Part shown: positions 1 to 8,873 of the stretch, piece after piece
How positions within the stretch are numbered: the first letter of the stretch is position 1
Layout of the letters: every line of letters begins with the position of its first letter
DNA from: Proteiniclasticum sediminis
GTDB lineage: Bacteria; Bacillota; Clostridia; Clostridiales; Clostridiaceae
Length of the DNA stretch: 64,000 bases
Direction: 5' to 3'
NCBI RefSeq assembly: GCF_018128025.1
Contig: NZ_JAGSCS010000007.1
Location: 62,001-126,000, forward strand
Made by a program: the position numbers and the translations under genes
The notes under the pieces: generated by a model
Seen by the model: the letters and a program-made list of their open reading frames with translations, nothing else
The model's database searches: none
What the model was told of the DNA's origin: nothing

Positions 1-923
1 TCTTCCTTTTTGCGGCGAAGGGGTTCCATTTCGTTGTGGAGAAGGCCATCTTTGAGGTTTTCCTTTTCCATGAAGAAGAAGGACAGTCCGCCCAGACCAA
101 CATGGGTACCCACGGCCACGCCCATCTGCATGATGTAGACATCGCCGGTGAAGCCCGTGTCTTCGAGGAATTTCTCCCGAAGATTTTCGGCATAGAGACG
201 ATCCGAAGTGTAGCCGATGATGACGAAGTCCGTGAGGGATTCATCCACGCGGCGGATAAACTCTTCCACATAGTGGGCAAGGACGCGGCGGCGGCCCCGT
301 TCTTTGGCCACTATGGCACCTTTTCCCTGTTTCATGGACATGATGGGCTTCAGCTTCAGCATTTTGCCGATGATGGCACTGGTGCTGGACAGTCGTCCGC
401 TGCGCAGAAGATGATCCAGATCGTCCACGGAGAGGAAGTGCTTCACCTGGGTTTTGTAGCTTTCATTAAAGTCTACAAGTTCCTCAAAAGTGGCCCCCTG
501 TTCCCGCAGGCGGGCACTCTTTAAGAGCAGCTATCCGCTGCCGTGGCTCATGGACTGGGAGTCCACGATATGGATTTTCACCAAAGAGTCTGGGTGGCTT
601 TCCTCAAAGTCGCTTTTGGCCAGCATGGCGGACTGATAGGCTCCGCTGGTGCCGCTGGACATGCAGATGCACAGAATTTCATCGTGACCGCTGGCGATGG
701 CTTCGTCAAAGATCTTCAGGTATTCCACGGGGCTGGGCATGCCCGTGGTGGGGGAATTGGCCAGTTTCTCCATGCGGCTGTAGAACTCATCGGGGGTAAT
801 GCCGATACGGTCCTGGTAGGTTTCTCCATCCATGGTGACGGAGAAGAGGGCCAGGGAAATGTCGTAACGGTCCAGAATTTCCTGCGACAAATCACAGGTG
901 GAATCGGCCATGAGCTTGATCAT
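1..923 (-). pseudogene. degV: DegV family fatty-acid-binding protein, interrupted by in-frame TAG, 3' end off window
   Basis: DegV proteins (about 280 aa) bind fatty acids and, in several Firmicutes, feed fatty-acid kinase. The first 130 codons read normally (MIKLMADSTCDLS start, TTGMPSP, CMSSGTSGAY motifs). At 531-533 the frame meets TAG. The same frame then stays open to base 1 and still encodes clear DegV sequence (SARLREQGATFEELVDF, VDDLDHLLRSGRLSS, GDVYIMQMG). The stop falls in the conserved glycine-rich segment after VDSQSMSHGSG. A nonsense mutation or a sequencing error are the simplest readings. Many genes in this window end in TAG, which argues against genome-wide amber recoding. The start at 923 has a GGAGG-like site upstream. 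Family call is firm; functional state is uncertain. Confidence 0.85.
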
Positions 924-982
924 ACTATATCCTCCGTGGAAATCAAAGTTCTTGTTGGTGCTGAATAAGGTGTAGCGTTTCC

Positions 983-988
983 ATTATA
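983..988 (-). promoter_or_regulatory. Candidate -10 box of degV
   Basis: Reading the minus strand gives a perfect TATAAT about 60 bases upstream of the degV start. No convincing -35 hexamer is visible 16-18 bases further upstream. Confidence 0.4.
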
Positions 989-1106
989 CGGGATGAGCCC
1001 CGGGAATACGAGAAGAATTTTATCTCCCCCGTGGTATAATTGGAGGAAAAGGGAAGATGGTCTGCCTTAGACAGTTTTCCCGTCTTTTTCGATCATCGGA
1101 TGTCGC

Positions 1107-2861
1107 ATGAAGGGAGTCCTGGACGAGATGGAGCTATATGGACGCTATTTTCGAACCTACCGCAAACTGTTCTTTTTTGCGGTCTTTTTTGTTTTTCTGG
1201 AGACCATGGTGGATCTTTTGCAGCCCACTCTCATGGCCCGGATCATCGATGACGGCATTCGCCGGGGAGAGGTTTCCCGGGTGCTGCAGCTGGGCGGCCT
1301 CATGCTGGGGGCCACCGCCCTGGGGGCAGGATTTGCCGCCCTTCGCAATATCCTGGCCAGCCGGGTTTCTCAAAGGTTTGGCCAGGAACTTAGGGAAGAT
1401 CTCTTCCGCCAGACCCTCTATCTGGGGGAAGGGGAAGCCGATGCCCTGGGCAGCGGTTCCCTGGTCACCCGACTCACCAACGATACGGCCCAGTGCATGC
1501 AGTTTGCCAACGGCATGATGCGGATCTTTTTCAAAGCCCCCATCACGGCCCTGGGCAGCGTGATTTTGGCCTTTTTGCTCAGTCCCCAGCTGAGCCTGGT
1601 GCTGTTTCTTTTGCTTTTGGTGGTGGGCGTCCTCATTACCCTCAGCATGCGTCTGAGCTACACCCGGTTTGCCTGGGTGCAGAAGGCCATGGATCAGCTC
1701 AATGCCAAGGTTCAGGAATATCTTCTGGGCATACGCCTCGTGAAGACCTACGGTCGTCATGAAACAGAACGGGAAAAGTTCGAAGGGGTGAACGGGGAGC
1801 TGGAAAAGCGGTCCATGGCCTCCCAGCGGGTCATCGCCTGGTTTTCCCCCCTCCTGACCCTGACCCTTAGTCTGGGGATCGCCTTGGTGCTCTATCTGGG
1901 AAGCTACATGTTTTCCCGGGGAGAGATCGAAGTGGGGAAAATCGCCGCCTACATCAGCTACATGACCCAGATTCTCAGCTCCATCATCATGATTACGAAT
2001 ATTTTCAACACCTTTGTCCGGACCAAAGCCTCCTCTGCCCGGATCCTGGAGGTTCTGGACAGCCCCGGGGAAGCCCAGACCAAGGGCGAGTCCCTGGGCC
2101 AGGCCTTGAAGGTTTTGGCCTTTGACGAGGTGTCCTTTGCCTATCCCGCGGGTAGTGGGGTTCCCGCCTTGAAGAAGGTGACCTTCACCTTGGCGGCGGG
2201 GGAAACCTTGGCGGTCATCGGGTCCACGGGTTCGGGGAAATCCACCCTCAGCTGGCTGCTCCTTCGTTTTTATGAGCCTTCCGATGGGTGCATCACCCTG
2301 AATGGCCAGGATATTCAGACCCTGGATCCTGGGGAGATTCGCCAGCGCATTGCTCTCGCGCCACAAAAACCCCAGCTCTTTTCCGGCACGGTCCGGGAGA
2401 ACATTGCCTGGGGTCGTCCGGATGCCCCTGCAAAGGACGAGGAATGGGCAGCCAGAACAGCCATGGCGGAAGAGTTCATTCTGAAGATGCCAAAAGGCTA
2501 TGACAGCCCTCTTCGCCAGGGGGGCGTGAACCTTTCCGGGGGACAGAAACAGCGGATCAGCATCGCCCGGGCCCTGGCGAAACGAGGGGAGATCCTCATT
2601 CTGGATGATGCTACCAGCGCCTTGGATGCCCTCACGGAGGCCAAGGTTCGAAGTGCCCTTCGGAGGATTTTCCCCAAACCCATGACGTTCCTCATCACCC
2701 AGCGGGTCAGTACGGCCATGGGGGCGGACCGGATCCTGGTCCTGGAGGAAGGAAGCGTCGCGGGTTGGGGCACCCATGGGGAGCTCCTTAAAAGCTGCGC
2801 CATTTACCGGGAGCTCTACGACTCTCAGATTGGACTGGAGGAAAAGTCTTATGGAGAATAA
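1107..2861 (+). CDS. ABC exporter half-transporter, ATP-binding/permease (degenerate-site subunit)
   Basis: Type IV ABC exporter subunit: six-helix membrane domain in about residues 1-320, then a nucleotide-binding domain. Walker A is GSTGSGKST, the signature is a canonical LSGGQKQR, and Walker B is ILILDDATSALD. The catalytic Glu after the Walker B Asp is therefore Asp. This is the pattern of the degenerate-site subunit in heterodimeric exporters (LmrCD, BmrCD, TM287/288). The stop overlaps the next ABC gene by 11 bases, so the two are translationally coupled and should form one transporter. A TATAAT lies at 1035-1040. The start could also be ATG 1128, which follows a better-placed GGAG. Substrate cannot be told from sequence; drugs or lipids are usual in the family. 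Confidence 0.9.
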   Translation: MKGVLDEMELYGRYFRTYRKLFFFAVFFVFLETMVDLLQPTLMARIIDDGIRRGEVSRVLQLGGLMLGATALGAGFAALRNILASRVSQRFGQELREDLFRQTLYLGEGEADALGSGSLVTRLTNDTAQCMQFANGMMRIFFKAPITALGSVILAFLLSPQLSLVLFLLLLVVGVLITLSMRLSYTRFAWVQKAMDQLNAKVQEYLLGIRLVKTYGRHETEREKFEGVNGELEKRSMASQRVIAWFSPLLTLTLSLGIALVLYLGSYMFSRGEIEVGKIAAYISYMTQILSSIIMITNIFNTFVRTKASSARILEVLDSPGEAQTKGESLGQALKVLAFDEVSFAYPAGSGVPALKKVTFTLAAGETLAVIGSTGSGKSTLSWLLLRFYEPSDGCITLNGQDIQTLDPGEIRQRIALAPQKPQLFSGTVRENIAWGRPDAPAKDEEWAARTAMAEEFILKMPKGYDSPLRQGGVNLSGGQKQRISIARALAKRGEILILDDATSALDALTEAKVRSALRRIFPKPMTFLITQRVSTAMGADRILVLEEGSVAGWGTHGELLKSCAIYRELYDSQIGLEEKSYGE

Positions 2862-4680
2862 AAGCGCCAATACCATGCCGAAGCTCACCACTGGGGGCAT
2901 GGGCACCGGTCCTCAGCGGTTTTCCAATCTGGAGAGGCCGGCGAACTCGAAGGAAACCTTTCAGCGGCTGCTTCGGATCTTCAAACCCTGGCGAAGATCC
3001 CTCGCCCTGGCCACCCTATTCACGCTGCTGTCTTCGGGGGCATCTTTGGTGGTTCCTCTTCTCATCGGCCGGGCCATCAACACCTTTGATCCCGTTTCCG
3101 GTACGGTGAAGGAGAGTGCTTTAGGGCGGATCCTGCTTCTCATGATGGCCGCCTATGGCCTCACCTGGGTCCTGGAAACCGCTGGAGGGCTCCTCATCAA
3201 TCGGATCACCCAAAACCTCATTCGCCGGATCCGCTCGGACTTTTTTGATAAGCTTGAGCGAATCCCCCTGTCCTTCTTCGACCAGCGTTCCCATGGCGAC
3301 ACCATGAGCCGCATGACCAACGATGTGGACAACATCAGTTCCGCCGTGGGACAGACCACCACCCAGCTCCTCGCCAGTCTCTTTATGCTCACAGGCTCCC
3401 TGGTCATGATGCTCTACCTGAGCCTTCCTCTGACGGGCCTGGCCCTGGTATCGGTCCCCCTCTTCATGGGGCTCACCCGGACCATCACGGCGAAGAGCCG
3501 AAGGCATTTCCAGGGACAGCAGCGCAGCCTGGGGGAACTGTCGGGGGTTCTGGAGGAAAACATCACCGGCCTAAAAATGGTGAAGGCCTTCCACCGGCAG
3601 GAGGGGGTGCTCGCCCAGTTTCAGGAGGTCAATGGTGAGCTTTACCGCCACGGGACCCTGGCTCAGATCTGGGTGGGGTTCATGATGCCCTTCATGGGGG
3701 TCATCAGCAATCTGGGCTTTGCCCTGGTGGCCACTGCTGGGGGAGTATTGTCCCTTCAGGGGGCCATCACCGTGGGCACCGTGGTGAGTTTTCTCACCTA
3801 TTCTAAGCAGTTCGGTAGGCCGCTGAATAACATCGCCGGGATGATCAGCGGCATTCAGTCGGCCCTGGTGGGGGCGGAGCGGGTCTTTGAGATCCTGGAT
3901 GAAGGAGAGGAGACCCCTGATTCGCCCAGGGTGGAGATAATACCCCATCCCCAGGGAGAACTGCGCTTTGAGCACGTGCAGTTTTCCTATAATGGAAAGA
4001 CCCCGGTTTTTACAGACTTTAACCTCATCATCCACCCTGGGGAAGTGGTGGCGCTGGTGGGGGAAACGGGAGCCGGGAAAACCACTTTGGTGAATCTCAT
4101 GACCAGGTTTTACGAAGTGGATGGGGGGCGCATCCTTCTCGATGGGAAGGATATCACGACCCTTACCCGTCGTAGCCTTCTTCAGGCCTTCTCCGTGGTG
4201 CTCCAGGACACGGTGCTCTTTTCCGGAACTGTGGCGGACAACATCCGGTATGGGAAACCGGAGGCGTCCCAGGAAGAGGTCATCCGGGCAGCCCAGCTGG
4301 CCCATGCGGAGGACTTCATCCTGAAACTTCCCCAGGGCTATGATACGGAAATTCTTCCGTCCTCGGACAGTTTCAGTCAGGGACAGCGTCAGCTCCTGGC
4401 CATCGCCCGGGCAGTGTTGTCGGAAGCACCCATCCTGATCCTGGATGAAGCCACCAGCAGTGTGGATACCCGAACCGAAAAAGCCATTCAAAAAGCCATG
4501 GTAACCCTCCTGGCCAAAAAGACCAGCCTTATCATTGCCCACCGTCTGTCCACCATCAAGAGTGCCGACCGGATTCTGGTCCTGGATCAGGGGATGGTGC
4601 AGGAAGAGGGAACCCATGGGGAGCTCATGGCGAAAAAAGGGCGGTATTACGCCATGGTCATGAGCCAGATGGGGGGATAG
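2851..4680 (+). CDS. ABC exporter half-transporter, ATP-binding/permease (catalytic subunit)
   Basis: Second half of the heterodimeric exporter, 609 aa. ATG 2851 is chosen because GGAGG lies just upstream and it overlaps the partner's stop. The membrane domain spans about residues 50-340. The nucleotide-binding domain has Walker A GETGAGKTT, an altered signature FSQGQRQ in place of LSGGQ, and a full Walker B ILILDEATSSVD. In a heterodimer this altered signature pairs with the neighbour's Asp-type Walker B, giving one degenerate and one catalytic ATP site. That complementarity supports obligate pairing. The N-terminus carries an extra Gly/Thr-rich stretch of about 25 residues. A hairpin terminator follows directly. 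Confidence 0.92.
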   Translation: MENKSANTMPKLTTGGMGTGPQRFSNLERPANSKETFQRLLRIFKPWRRSLALATLFTLLSSGASLVVPLLIGRAINTFDPVSGTVKESALGRILLLMMAAYGLTWVLETAGGLLINRITQNLIRRIRSDFFDKLERIPLSFFDQRSHGDTMSRMTNDVDNISSAVGQTTTQLLASLFMLTGSLVMMLYLSLPLTGLALVSVPLFMGLTRTITAKSRRHFQGQQRSLGELSGVLEENITGLKMVKAFHRQEGVLAQFQEVNGELYRHGTLAQIWVGFMMPFMGVISNLGFALVATAGGVLSLQGAITVGTVVSFLTYSKQFGRPLNNIAGMISGIQSALVGAERVFEILDEGEETPDSPRVEIIPHPQGELRFEHVQFSYNGKTPVFTDFNLIIHPGEVVALVGETGAGKTTLVNLMTRFYEVDGGRILLDGKDITTLTRRSLLQAFSVVLQDTVLFSGTVADNIRYGKPEASQEEVIRAAQLAHAEDFILKLPQGYDTEILPSSDSFSQGQRQLLAIARAVLSEAPILILDEATSSVDTRTEKAIQKAMVTLLAKKTSLIIAHRLSTIKSADRILVLDQGMVQEEGTHGELMAKKGRYYAMVMSQMGG

Positions 4681-4686
4681 GGATGA

Positions 4687-4720
4687 AAAGAGACACCGGA
4701 TTGATGCCGGTGCCTCTTTA
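4687..4720 (+). terminator. Rho-independent terminator of the ABC exporter operon
   Basis: Stem AAGAGACACCGG / CCGGTGCCTCTT with a short ATTGATG loop, one mismatch, beginning 6 bases after the stop codon. Confidence 0.75.
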
Positions 4721-4734
4721 TAGGAATTTGACGC

Positions 4735-4765
4735 AAAAGAAAAGCAGCTGCTTGCGCAACTGCTA
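4735..4765 (-). terminator. Terminator of the zinc-ribbon gene
   Basis: On the minus strand AGCAGTTGC-GCAA-GCAGCTGCT is followed by TTTTCTTTT, just after the stop of the 52-aa gene. Confidence 0.7.
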
Positions 4766-4778
4766 TTTTCATCAGAAA

Positions 4779-4937
4779 TTATCTTCTGCTGAACTTCTCG
4801 TTCTTTCTTGCTCTTCTGCAATCAGGACATCTTACGGGCTCGTTCTCGAATCCTTTTTCCTTGTAGAATTCCTGCTCACCTACGGTGAATACGAATTCGT
4901 TGTTGCAGTCTCTGCAAATGATCTTCTTGTCTTCCAT
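4779..4937 (-). CDS. Small zinc-ribbon protein (zf-trcl type), 52 aa
   Basis: A short gene reading MEDKKIICRDCNNEF at the start and ENEPVRCPDCRRARK near the end. Two CxxC pairs (residues 8/11 and 37/40) form a probable treble-clef/zinc-ribbon site. The aromatic-acidic stretch EFVFTVGEQEFYKEKGF between them is the signature of a widespread small Firmicute family annotated as probable zinc-ribbon domain. Its function is not established. GGAGG sits 8 bases before the ATG, and the minus strand has an extended -10 (TGCTATACT) around 5048-5056, so the gene is monocistronic with its own promoter and terminator. The very basic C-terminus suggests nucleic acid or ribosome contact, which is inference. 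Confidence 0.85.
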   Translation of the reverse strand: MEDKKIICRDCNNEFVFTVGEQEFYKEKGFENEPVRCPDCRRARKNEKFSRR

Positions 4938-5160
4938 GTTAACTTCCTCCTTAGGAAACAGTTATACCTAAATTTCTCTGTCGCTAAGGCGAAAGGCAAA
5001 ATCTTCGTGATTAACTGTATTTATTCATCCCTCTTCAGGACTTTTTCAGTATAGCACATCCCCAAAGAAATAGATAGCGTTATTTATTTTTTATTTTTAA
5101 ACATGAAATCCAGAATTCTCTGTTTATTTCCGTGCTTCTAGGGCGAAATTCCCTTGGTAC

Positions 5161-5183
5161 TCCGGCGGTTTCCCGGATTTTTT
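5161..5183 (+). terminator. Small hairpin plus T-run upstream of rsgA
   Basis: TCCGG-CGGTTTC-CCGGA followed by a T-run reads as a minimal terminator. No plus-strand gene lies directly upstream, so it may be a relic or a leader attenuator. Confidence 0.35.
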
Positions 5184-5281
5184 CTGCAAAAAGGGTACTC
5201 AAACCCCGGTAGGTATTGTATGATGACGGTGGAACGAAAATGAATTCCTGGCGCAAGCCAAGGATAAAGGAGTGGTGCAGT

Positions 5282-5341
5282 ATGATTTACATAAACCGTT
5301 ATTTGGCACAAGTCGCTGTGGGAGGAATTTTGATTTTCTGA
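5282..5341 (+). CDS. Possible 19-aa leader peptide upstream of rsgA
   Basis: ATG 5282 is preceded by AAAGGAG at good spacing and opens a 19-codon frame, MIYINRYLAQVAVGGILIF, ending in TGA 38 bases before the rsgA start. It is hydrophobic and resembles nothing I recognise. It may be a translated leader or chance. The good ribosome binding site is the only support. Confidence 0.25.
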   Translation: MIYINRYLAQVAVGGILIF

Positions 5342-5379
5342 TCCTAAATTTCTCCCCCATATCCAAGGGAGGAAAAATA

Positions 5380-6453
5380 TTGAATCAACGAATGCTCAAT
5401 TACGGCTTCACGGAGAAGATTCTCCAGGAAGCCTCGGAAGAGGCGCACCTGTATCCGGGGCGCATCATATCCCAACATAAAGAACTCTATAAGGTGGCTC
5501 TTGCAGAAGGGGAGGTCCATGCGGAGGTCTCCGGGAAGATGATTCATGGGGCACAAAGTCCTCTGGATTTTCCCGTGGTGGGAGACTTTGTCCTTCTGGA
5601 CCGCACATCCGATGCTGGAGGGTACGCCATCATCCACCGGGTTCTCCCCCGAAAAAGTCTCTTTGTCCGCAAGGCGGCGGGGAAAACCACCAAAGCCCAG
5701 GCTGTAGGAGCCAACATCGATCTGGTGTTTCTCTGCATGGCCCTGAACAAGGATTATAATCTCCGCCGCCTGGAGCGCTACTTTGCTGTAGCCCTGGACA
5801 GCGGCGCCACCCCGGTCATGGTGCTCACCAAAGCGGATCTTTGCTCCGATGTGGAAAAGAGAGTAGCAGAGGTGGAGCGCATAGCCCTGGGTTATGATGT
5901 GGTCGTGACTTCAGGAGCTACCGAAGAAGGGTACCTGGGACTCAAACCCTATTTGGCCCCAGGGCGAACCCTGGCCTTCATGGGATCCTCGGGGGTGGGA
6001 AAATCCACCCTCATCAACCGGCTTCTGGGGGCGGAAATCATGGCCACCCAGGGGCTGCGCAATGACGACAAGGGTAGGCATACCACCACCAGCCGGGAGC
6101 TGCTCCTTCTGGAAGAGGGAGGAACCCTCCTGGATACACCGGGCATGCGGGAGCTGGGGCTGGATGGCGCCAATCTGGAAGAATCCTTTGAAGATATCCA
6201 TATGCTGGCTGCACAATGCAAGTTCAGCGACTGCCGTCATGACCGGGAACCGGGCTGTGCCGTTCGGGAAGCGCTGGATTCGGGGGAACTGACCCTGGAC
6301 CGACTGGAAAGCTACCGGAAACTGAAAACGGAGAACCCCTATGAGGGACTCAGTTCCCGCCAGATTGAAAAGAAGAAGATTGATCAGATGTTTGGCGGAA
6401 AAAGCGGGCTTAAGCAGGCCCGGGAGATCATCAAAAATAAGAAAAAGCGTTAG
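5380..6453 (+). CDS. rsgA: Ribosome small-subunit-dependent GTPase A (RsgA/YloQ)
   Basis: Circularly permuted GTPase that acts in late 30S subunit maturation. An N-terminal OB-fold precedes the G motifs, which occur in permuted order: G4 VLTKADL, then G1 GSSGVGKST, then G3 DTPGMRELG. The C-terminal zinc knuckle CKFSDCRHDREPGC is complete. The TTG at 5380 is chosen as start because GGGAGG lies exactly 7 bases before it. The next in-frame ATG (5392) is too far from that site. This gives 357 aa, a little longer than usual because of a Lys-rich C-terminal tail that may contact rRNA. Monocistronic, followed by a terminator. Confidence 0.93.
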   Translation: MNQRMLNYGFTEKILQEASEEAHLYPGRIISQHKELYKVALAEGEVHAEVSGKMIHGAQSPLDFPVVGDFVLLDRTSDAGGYAIIHRVLPRKSLFVRKAAGKTTKAQAVGANIDLVFLCMALNKDYNLRRLERYFAVALDSGATPVMVLTKADLCSDVEKRVAEVERIALGYDVVVTSGATEEGYLGLKPYLAPGRTLAFMGSSGVGKSTLINRLLGAEIMATQGLRNDDKGRHTTTSRELLLLEEGGTLLDTPGMRELGLDGANLEESFEDIHMLAAQCKFSDCRHDREPGCAVREALDSGELTLDRLESYRKLKTENPYEGLSSRQIEKKKIDQMFGGKSGLKQAREIIKNKKKR

Positions 6454-6455
6454 CG

Positions 6456-6489
6456 AAAAAGTCCTCCGGAAAATTTCTGGGGGACTTTT
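6456..6489 (+). terminator. Terminator of rsgA
   Basis: Stem AAAAGTCCTCCGG / CTGGGGGACTTTT with a short AT-rich loop immediately after the rsgA stop. Confidence 0.7.
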
Positions 6490-6505
6490 CCATGGGGAGG
6501 CTTTG

Positions 6506-6534
6506 TGGACAAAGGGGAGCGCTCCTTGTAAAAT
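6506..6534 (+). promoter_or_regulatory. Candidate promoter of topB
   Basis: TGGACA, 17-base spacer, TAAAAT, about 100 bases before the topB start. Confidence 0.5.
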
Positions 6535-6638
6535 GAACATCAAAGAAACCTCCCGCGGCAGCGCGATCATCCGCGTTAAAGGACGGCGGGGGAGAATAAC
6601 GGCAAGGTCGATGACCCCCTTGCAGAGAAGAGGAAATC

Positions 6639-8792
6639 ATGGGAAAGAAACTGATTCTGGCGGAAAAACCCTCCGTGGGCAGGGATATTGCCAAGGCCCT
6701 GGGCCTTCATGAGTCCCGGGACGGATTTATCGAAGGAAAAGAGTATATTGTCACCTGGGCCATGGGCCATCTGGTGACCCTGGCGGATCCGGAGGAATAT
6801 AATCCGGAATACAAGACCTGGCGCATGGAGGATTTGCCCATTCTGCCGCCGCGGATGAAGCTGGTGGTCCTGGGCAAAACCGCTAAACAGTATAAAACCG
6901 TAAAGTTTCTCCTGGACCGGAAGGATGTGGATTCCGTCATCATCGCCACCGATGCGGGCAGAGAAGGGGAACTGGTGGCCCGGTGGATTCTGGAGCGGGC
7001 GGGGGCCCGGAAACCCCTGAAGCGGCTCTGGATCTCCTCGGTGACGGAAAAAGCCATCCGGGAAGGGTTTTCCCAGCTGAAGGATGCCAAGGCTTATGAG
7101 AACCTCTTCCATTCGGCGGAAGCCCGGAGTCAGGCGGACTGGATCGTAGGCATCAATGCCACCCGGGCCCTGACGGTGAAGCAGAATGCACCCCTGTCCC
7201 TGGGACGGGTCCAGACCCCCACCCTGGCCATGGTGAAAGCCCGGGAGGAAGAAATCCGTGCCTTTAAGCCCAAGGAGTATCAGCTGCTGAAACTTCGGGC
7301 CAAGGGCGCCCAGTTCACCCATGAGGGCGGACGGATCTGGTCCAAAGCGGAAGCCGATGCGCTTCTTAAAAAGCTCACGGGTCAGGAGCTCCTGATCACA
7401 TTGGTGGAAAAGGCCGAGAAGCGCAAGGAAGCGCCTCTCCTCTATGATCTGACGGAGCTGCAGCGGGACGCCAGCAATCTCTATGGCTACAGCCCCAAGG
7501 AAACCCTGAATACCATGCAGGCCCTCTACGAAAGGCACAAGGTGCTCACCTATCCCCGTACGGACTCCCGATACCTGACCCATGACATGACCGATACCCT
7601 GGCGGACCGGGTCCGCGCCGCAGCCAAGGGAGATCTCACCAACATCGGCCGGGAGATTCTTCGAAAAGGAATACGGGAAAAGAAGAGCTTTGTCAATGAC
7701 GCCAAGGTATCCGATCACCACGCTATCATCCCCACGGAGGAAAGCGTGGTGCTATCCACCCTCACGGACAAGGAGCGGAAGATCTATCTCCTCGTGGTGA
7801 AGCGGTTTTTGGCGGTGCTCATGGACCCCTATGTGTATCAGTCCATGAAGGTTACGGGAAAAGTGGGAACGGAAAGTTTCACCCATACGGCAAAAGTTAC
7901 GGTGAGCCTGGGCTACCGGGCCCTCATTGCCGATGCTTCGGAAGAGGAGGGCGAAGAGCATGCGGCCCTTTTTGAGAAAGGGGAGCGCTGCCCGGTGGAA
8001 CGGCTTCTCCTGGAAGCGGGACTAACAAAGCCTCCGGCTTATTTCACCGACGCCACCCTCCTCTCCGCCATGGAGAACCCCGGGAAATACATGGCCAGCG
8101 AAGACAAGAATCTGGAAGCGATTCTCAAGGAAACCAGCGGACTGGGCACCGTGGCCACCCGGGCCGATATCATTGAAAAACTTTTTTCTTCCTTTGTTTT
8201 GGAAAAGCGAGGGAAAGAAATCCATATTACGGAAAAAGGCCGCCAGCTGGTCAAACTGGCGCCCAAAGAGCTGACCTCTCCGGAAATGACCGCCAGGTGG
8301 GAAGAAAAACTGGAGAAGATCAAGAAGGGACAGTTGAAGAAGGAGCTCTTCATTGCGGAGATGACCACCTACGCCCAGGAAGTGGTGCGGGAGATTAAAG
8401 CTGCCACGGTGACCTTCCGCCATGACAATCTCACGGGGCAGAAATGCCCGGAATGCGGCAAGAACCTCCTGGAGGTGAAGGGCAAGAATTCCACCATGCT
8501 GGTATGCCAGGACCGGGAGTGCGGCTTCCGCAAGACCTTGTCGGTGAAATCCAATGCCCGATGTCCGGAATGCAAGAAGAAGATGGAACTGGTGGGCGAA
8601 GGGGACAAAAAGGCCTTCAAATGCGTCTGCGGTTACCGGGAAAAACTCACGGCCTTCCAGGAGCGTCGGGAGAAGGAGGGCACGGCCATGCGAAAGAGCG
8701 AAGTGAAGCAGTTCCTGGCCAAGGCCAGCAAAGAAAACGAGGAGCCGGTGAACTCGGCCTTGAGCGATGCCTTGAAGGACTTCTTCAAGTAG
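6639..8792 (+). CDS. topB: DNA topoisomerase III (type IA)
   Basis: 717-aa type IA topoisomerase that relaxes and decatenates DNA by a single-strand passage mechanism. It opens with a Toprim domain (KKLILAEKPSVGRDIAKALG; DAGREGEL). The catalytic Tyr lies in TYPRTDSRYL at about residue 310. The C-terminus carries two zinc fingers: CPECGKNLL...CQDRECGF, then CPECKKKM...CVCGYREK. The plasmid-type TopB of Firmicutes has the same length and order, but nothing here suggests a plasmid and the neighbours are housekeeping genes. AGAGGAAATC precedes the ATG. The C-terminal Lys-rich tail follows the last finger. Confidence 0.94.
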   Translation: MGKKLILAEKPSVGRDIAKALGLHESRDGFIEGKEYIVTWAMGHLVTLADPEEYNPEYKTWRMEDLPILPPRMKLVVLGKTAKQYKTVKFLLDRKDVDSVIIATDAGREGELVARWILERAGARKPLKRLWISSVTEKAIREGFSQLKDAKAYENLFHSAEARSQADWIVGINATRALTVKQNAPLSLGRVQTPTLAMVKAREEEIRAFKPKEYQLLKLRAKGAQFTHEGGRIWSKAEADALLKKLTGQELLITLVEKAEKRKEAPLLYDLTELQRDASNLYGYSPKETLNTMQALYERHKVLTYPRTDSRYLTHDMTDTLADRVRAAAKGDLTNIGREILRKGIREKKSFVNDAKVSDHHAIIPTEESVVLSTLTDKERKIYLLVVKRFLAVLMDPYVYQSMKVTGKVGTESFTHTAKVTVSLGYRALIADASEEEGEEHAALFEKGERCPVERLLLEAGLTKPPAYFTDATLLSAMENPGKYMASEDKNLEAILKETSGLGTVATRADIIEKLFSSFVLEKRGKEIHITEKGRQLVKLAPKELTSPEMTARWEEKLEKIKKGQLKKELFIAEMTTYAQEVVREIKAATVTFRHDNLTGQKCPECGKNLLEVKGKNSTMLVCQDRECGFRKTLSVKSNARCPECKKKMELVGEGDKKAFKCVCGYREKLTAFQERREKEGTAMRKSEVKQFLAKASKENEEPVNSALSDALKDFFK

Positions 8793-8873
8793 ACCGGGGA
8801 AGCTTAGGTTGGGTCCACAGAAGGATAGCCGTGAACGTTTCGTAGCCTTTTCATGAATCTTGCGGGTTTCACC

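Larger units (their letters stand above)
4938..5379. other. Intergenic region between divergent zinc-ribbon gene and rsgA
   Basis: Holds the minus-strand promoter of the zinc-ribbon gene (extended -10 near 5048-5056) and an AT-rich tract at 5085-5110. It also has a small hairpin followed by T residues (5161-5183) and a short possible leader ORF (5282-5341). No other gene is supported. Confidence 0.6.

Noticed and set aside
531-533. Pyrrolysine or amber recoding in degV
   Set aside because: Many genes in the window end in TAG, no pyl genes are present, and the position is not known for such insertion.
1134-2906. 590-codon open frame on the minus strand opposite the first ABC gene
   Set aside because: The plus frame has all ABC motifs and an RBS. 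The minus translation is low-complexity and matches no family, a GC-bias shadow.
3571-4821. 416-codon minus-strand frame opposite the second ABC gene
   Set aside because: Antisense shadow without RBS or recognisable domain. It also crosses two terminators.
5195-5225. Possible third CsoR-like site (CCCCGGTAGGTAT) upstream of rsgA
   Set aside because: Only one arm fits, and no TATACC partner or matching promoter geometry.
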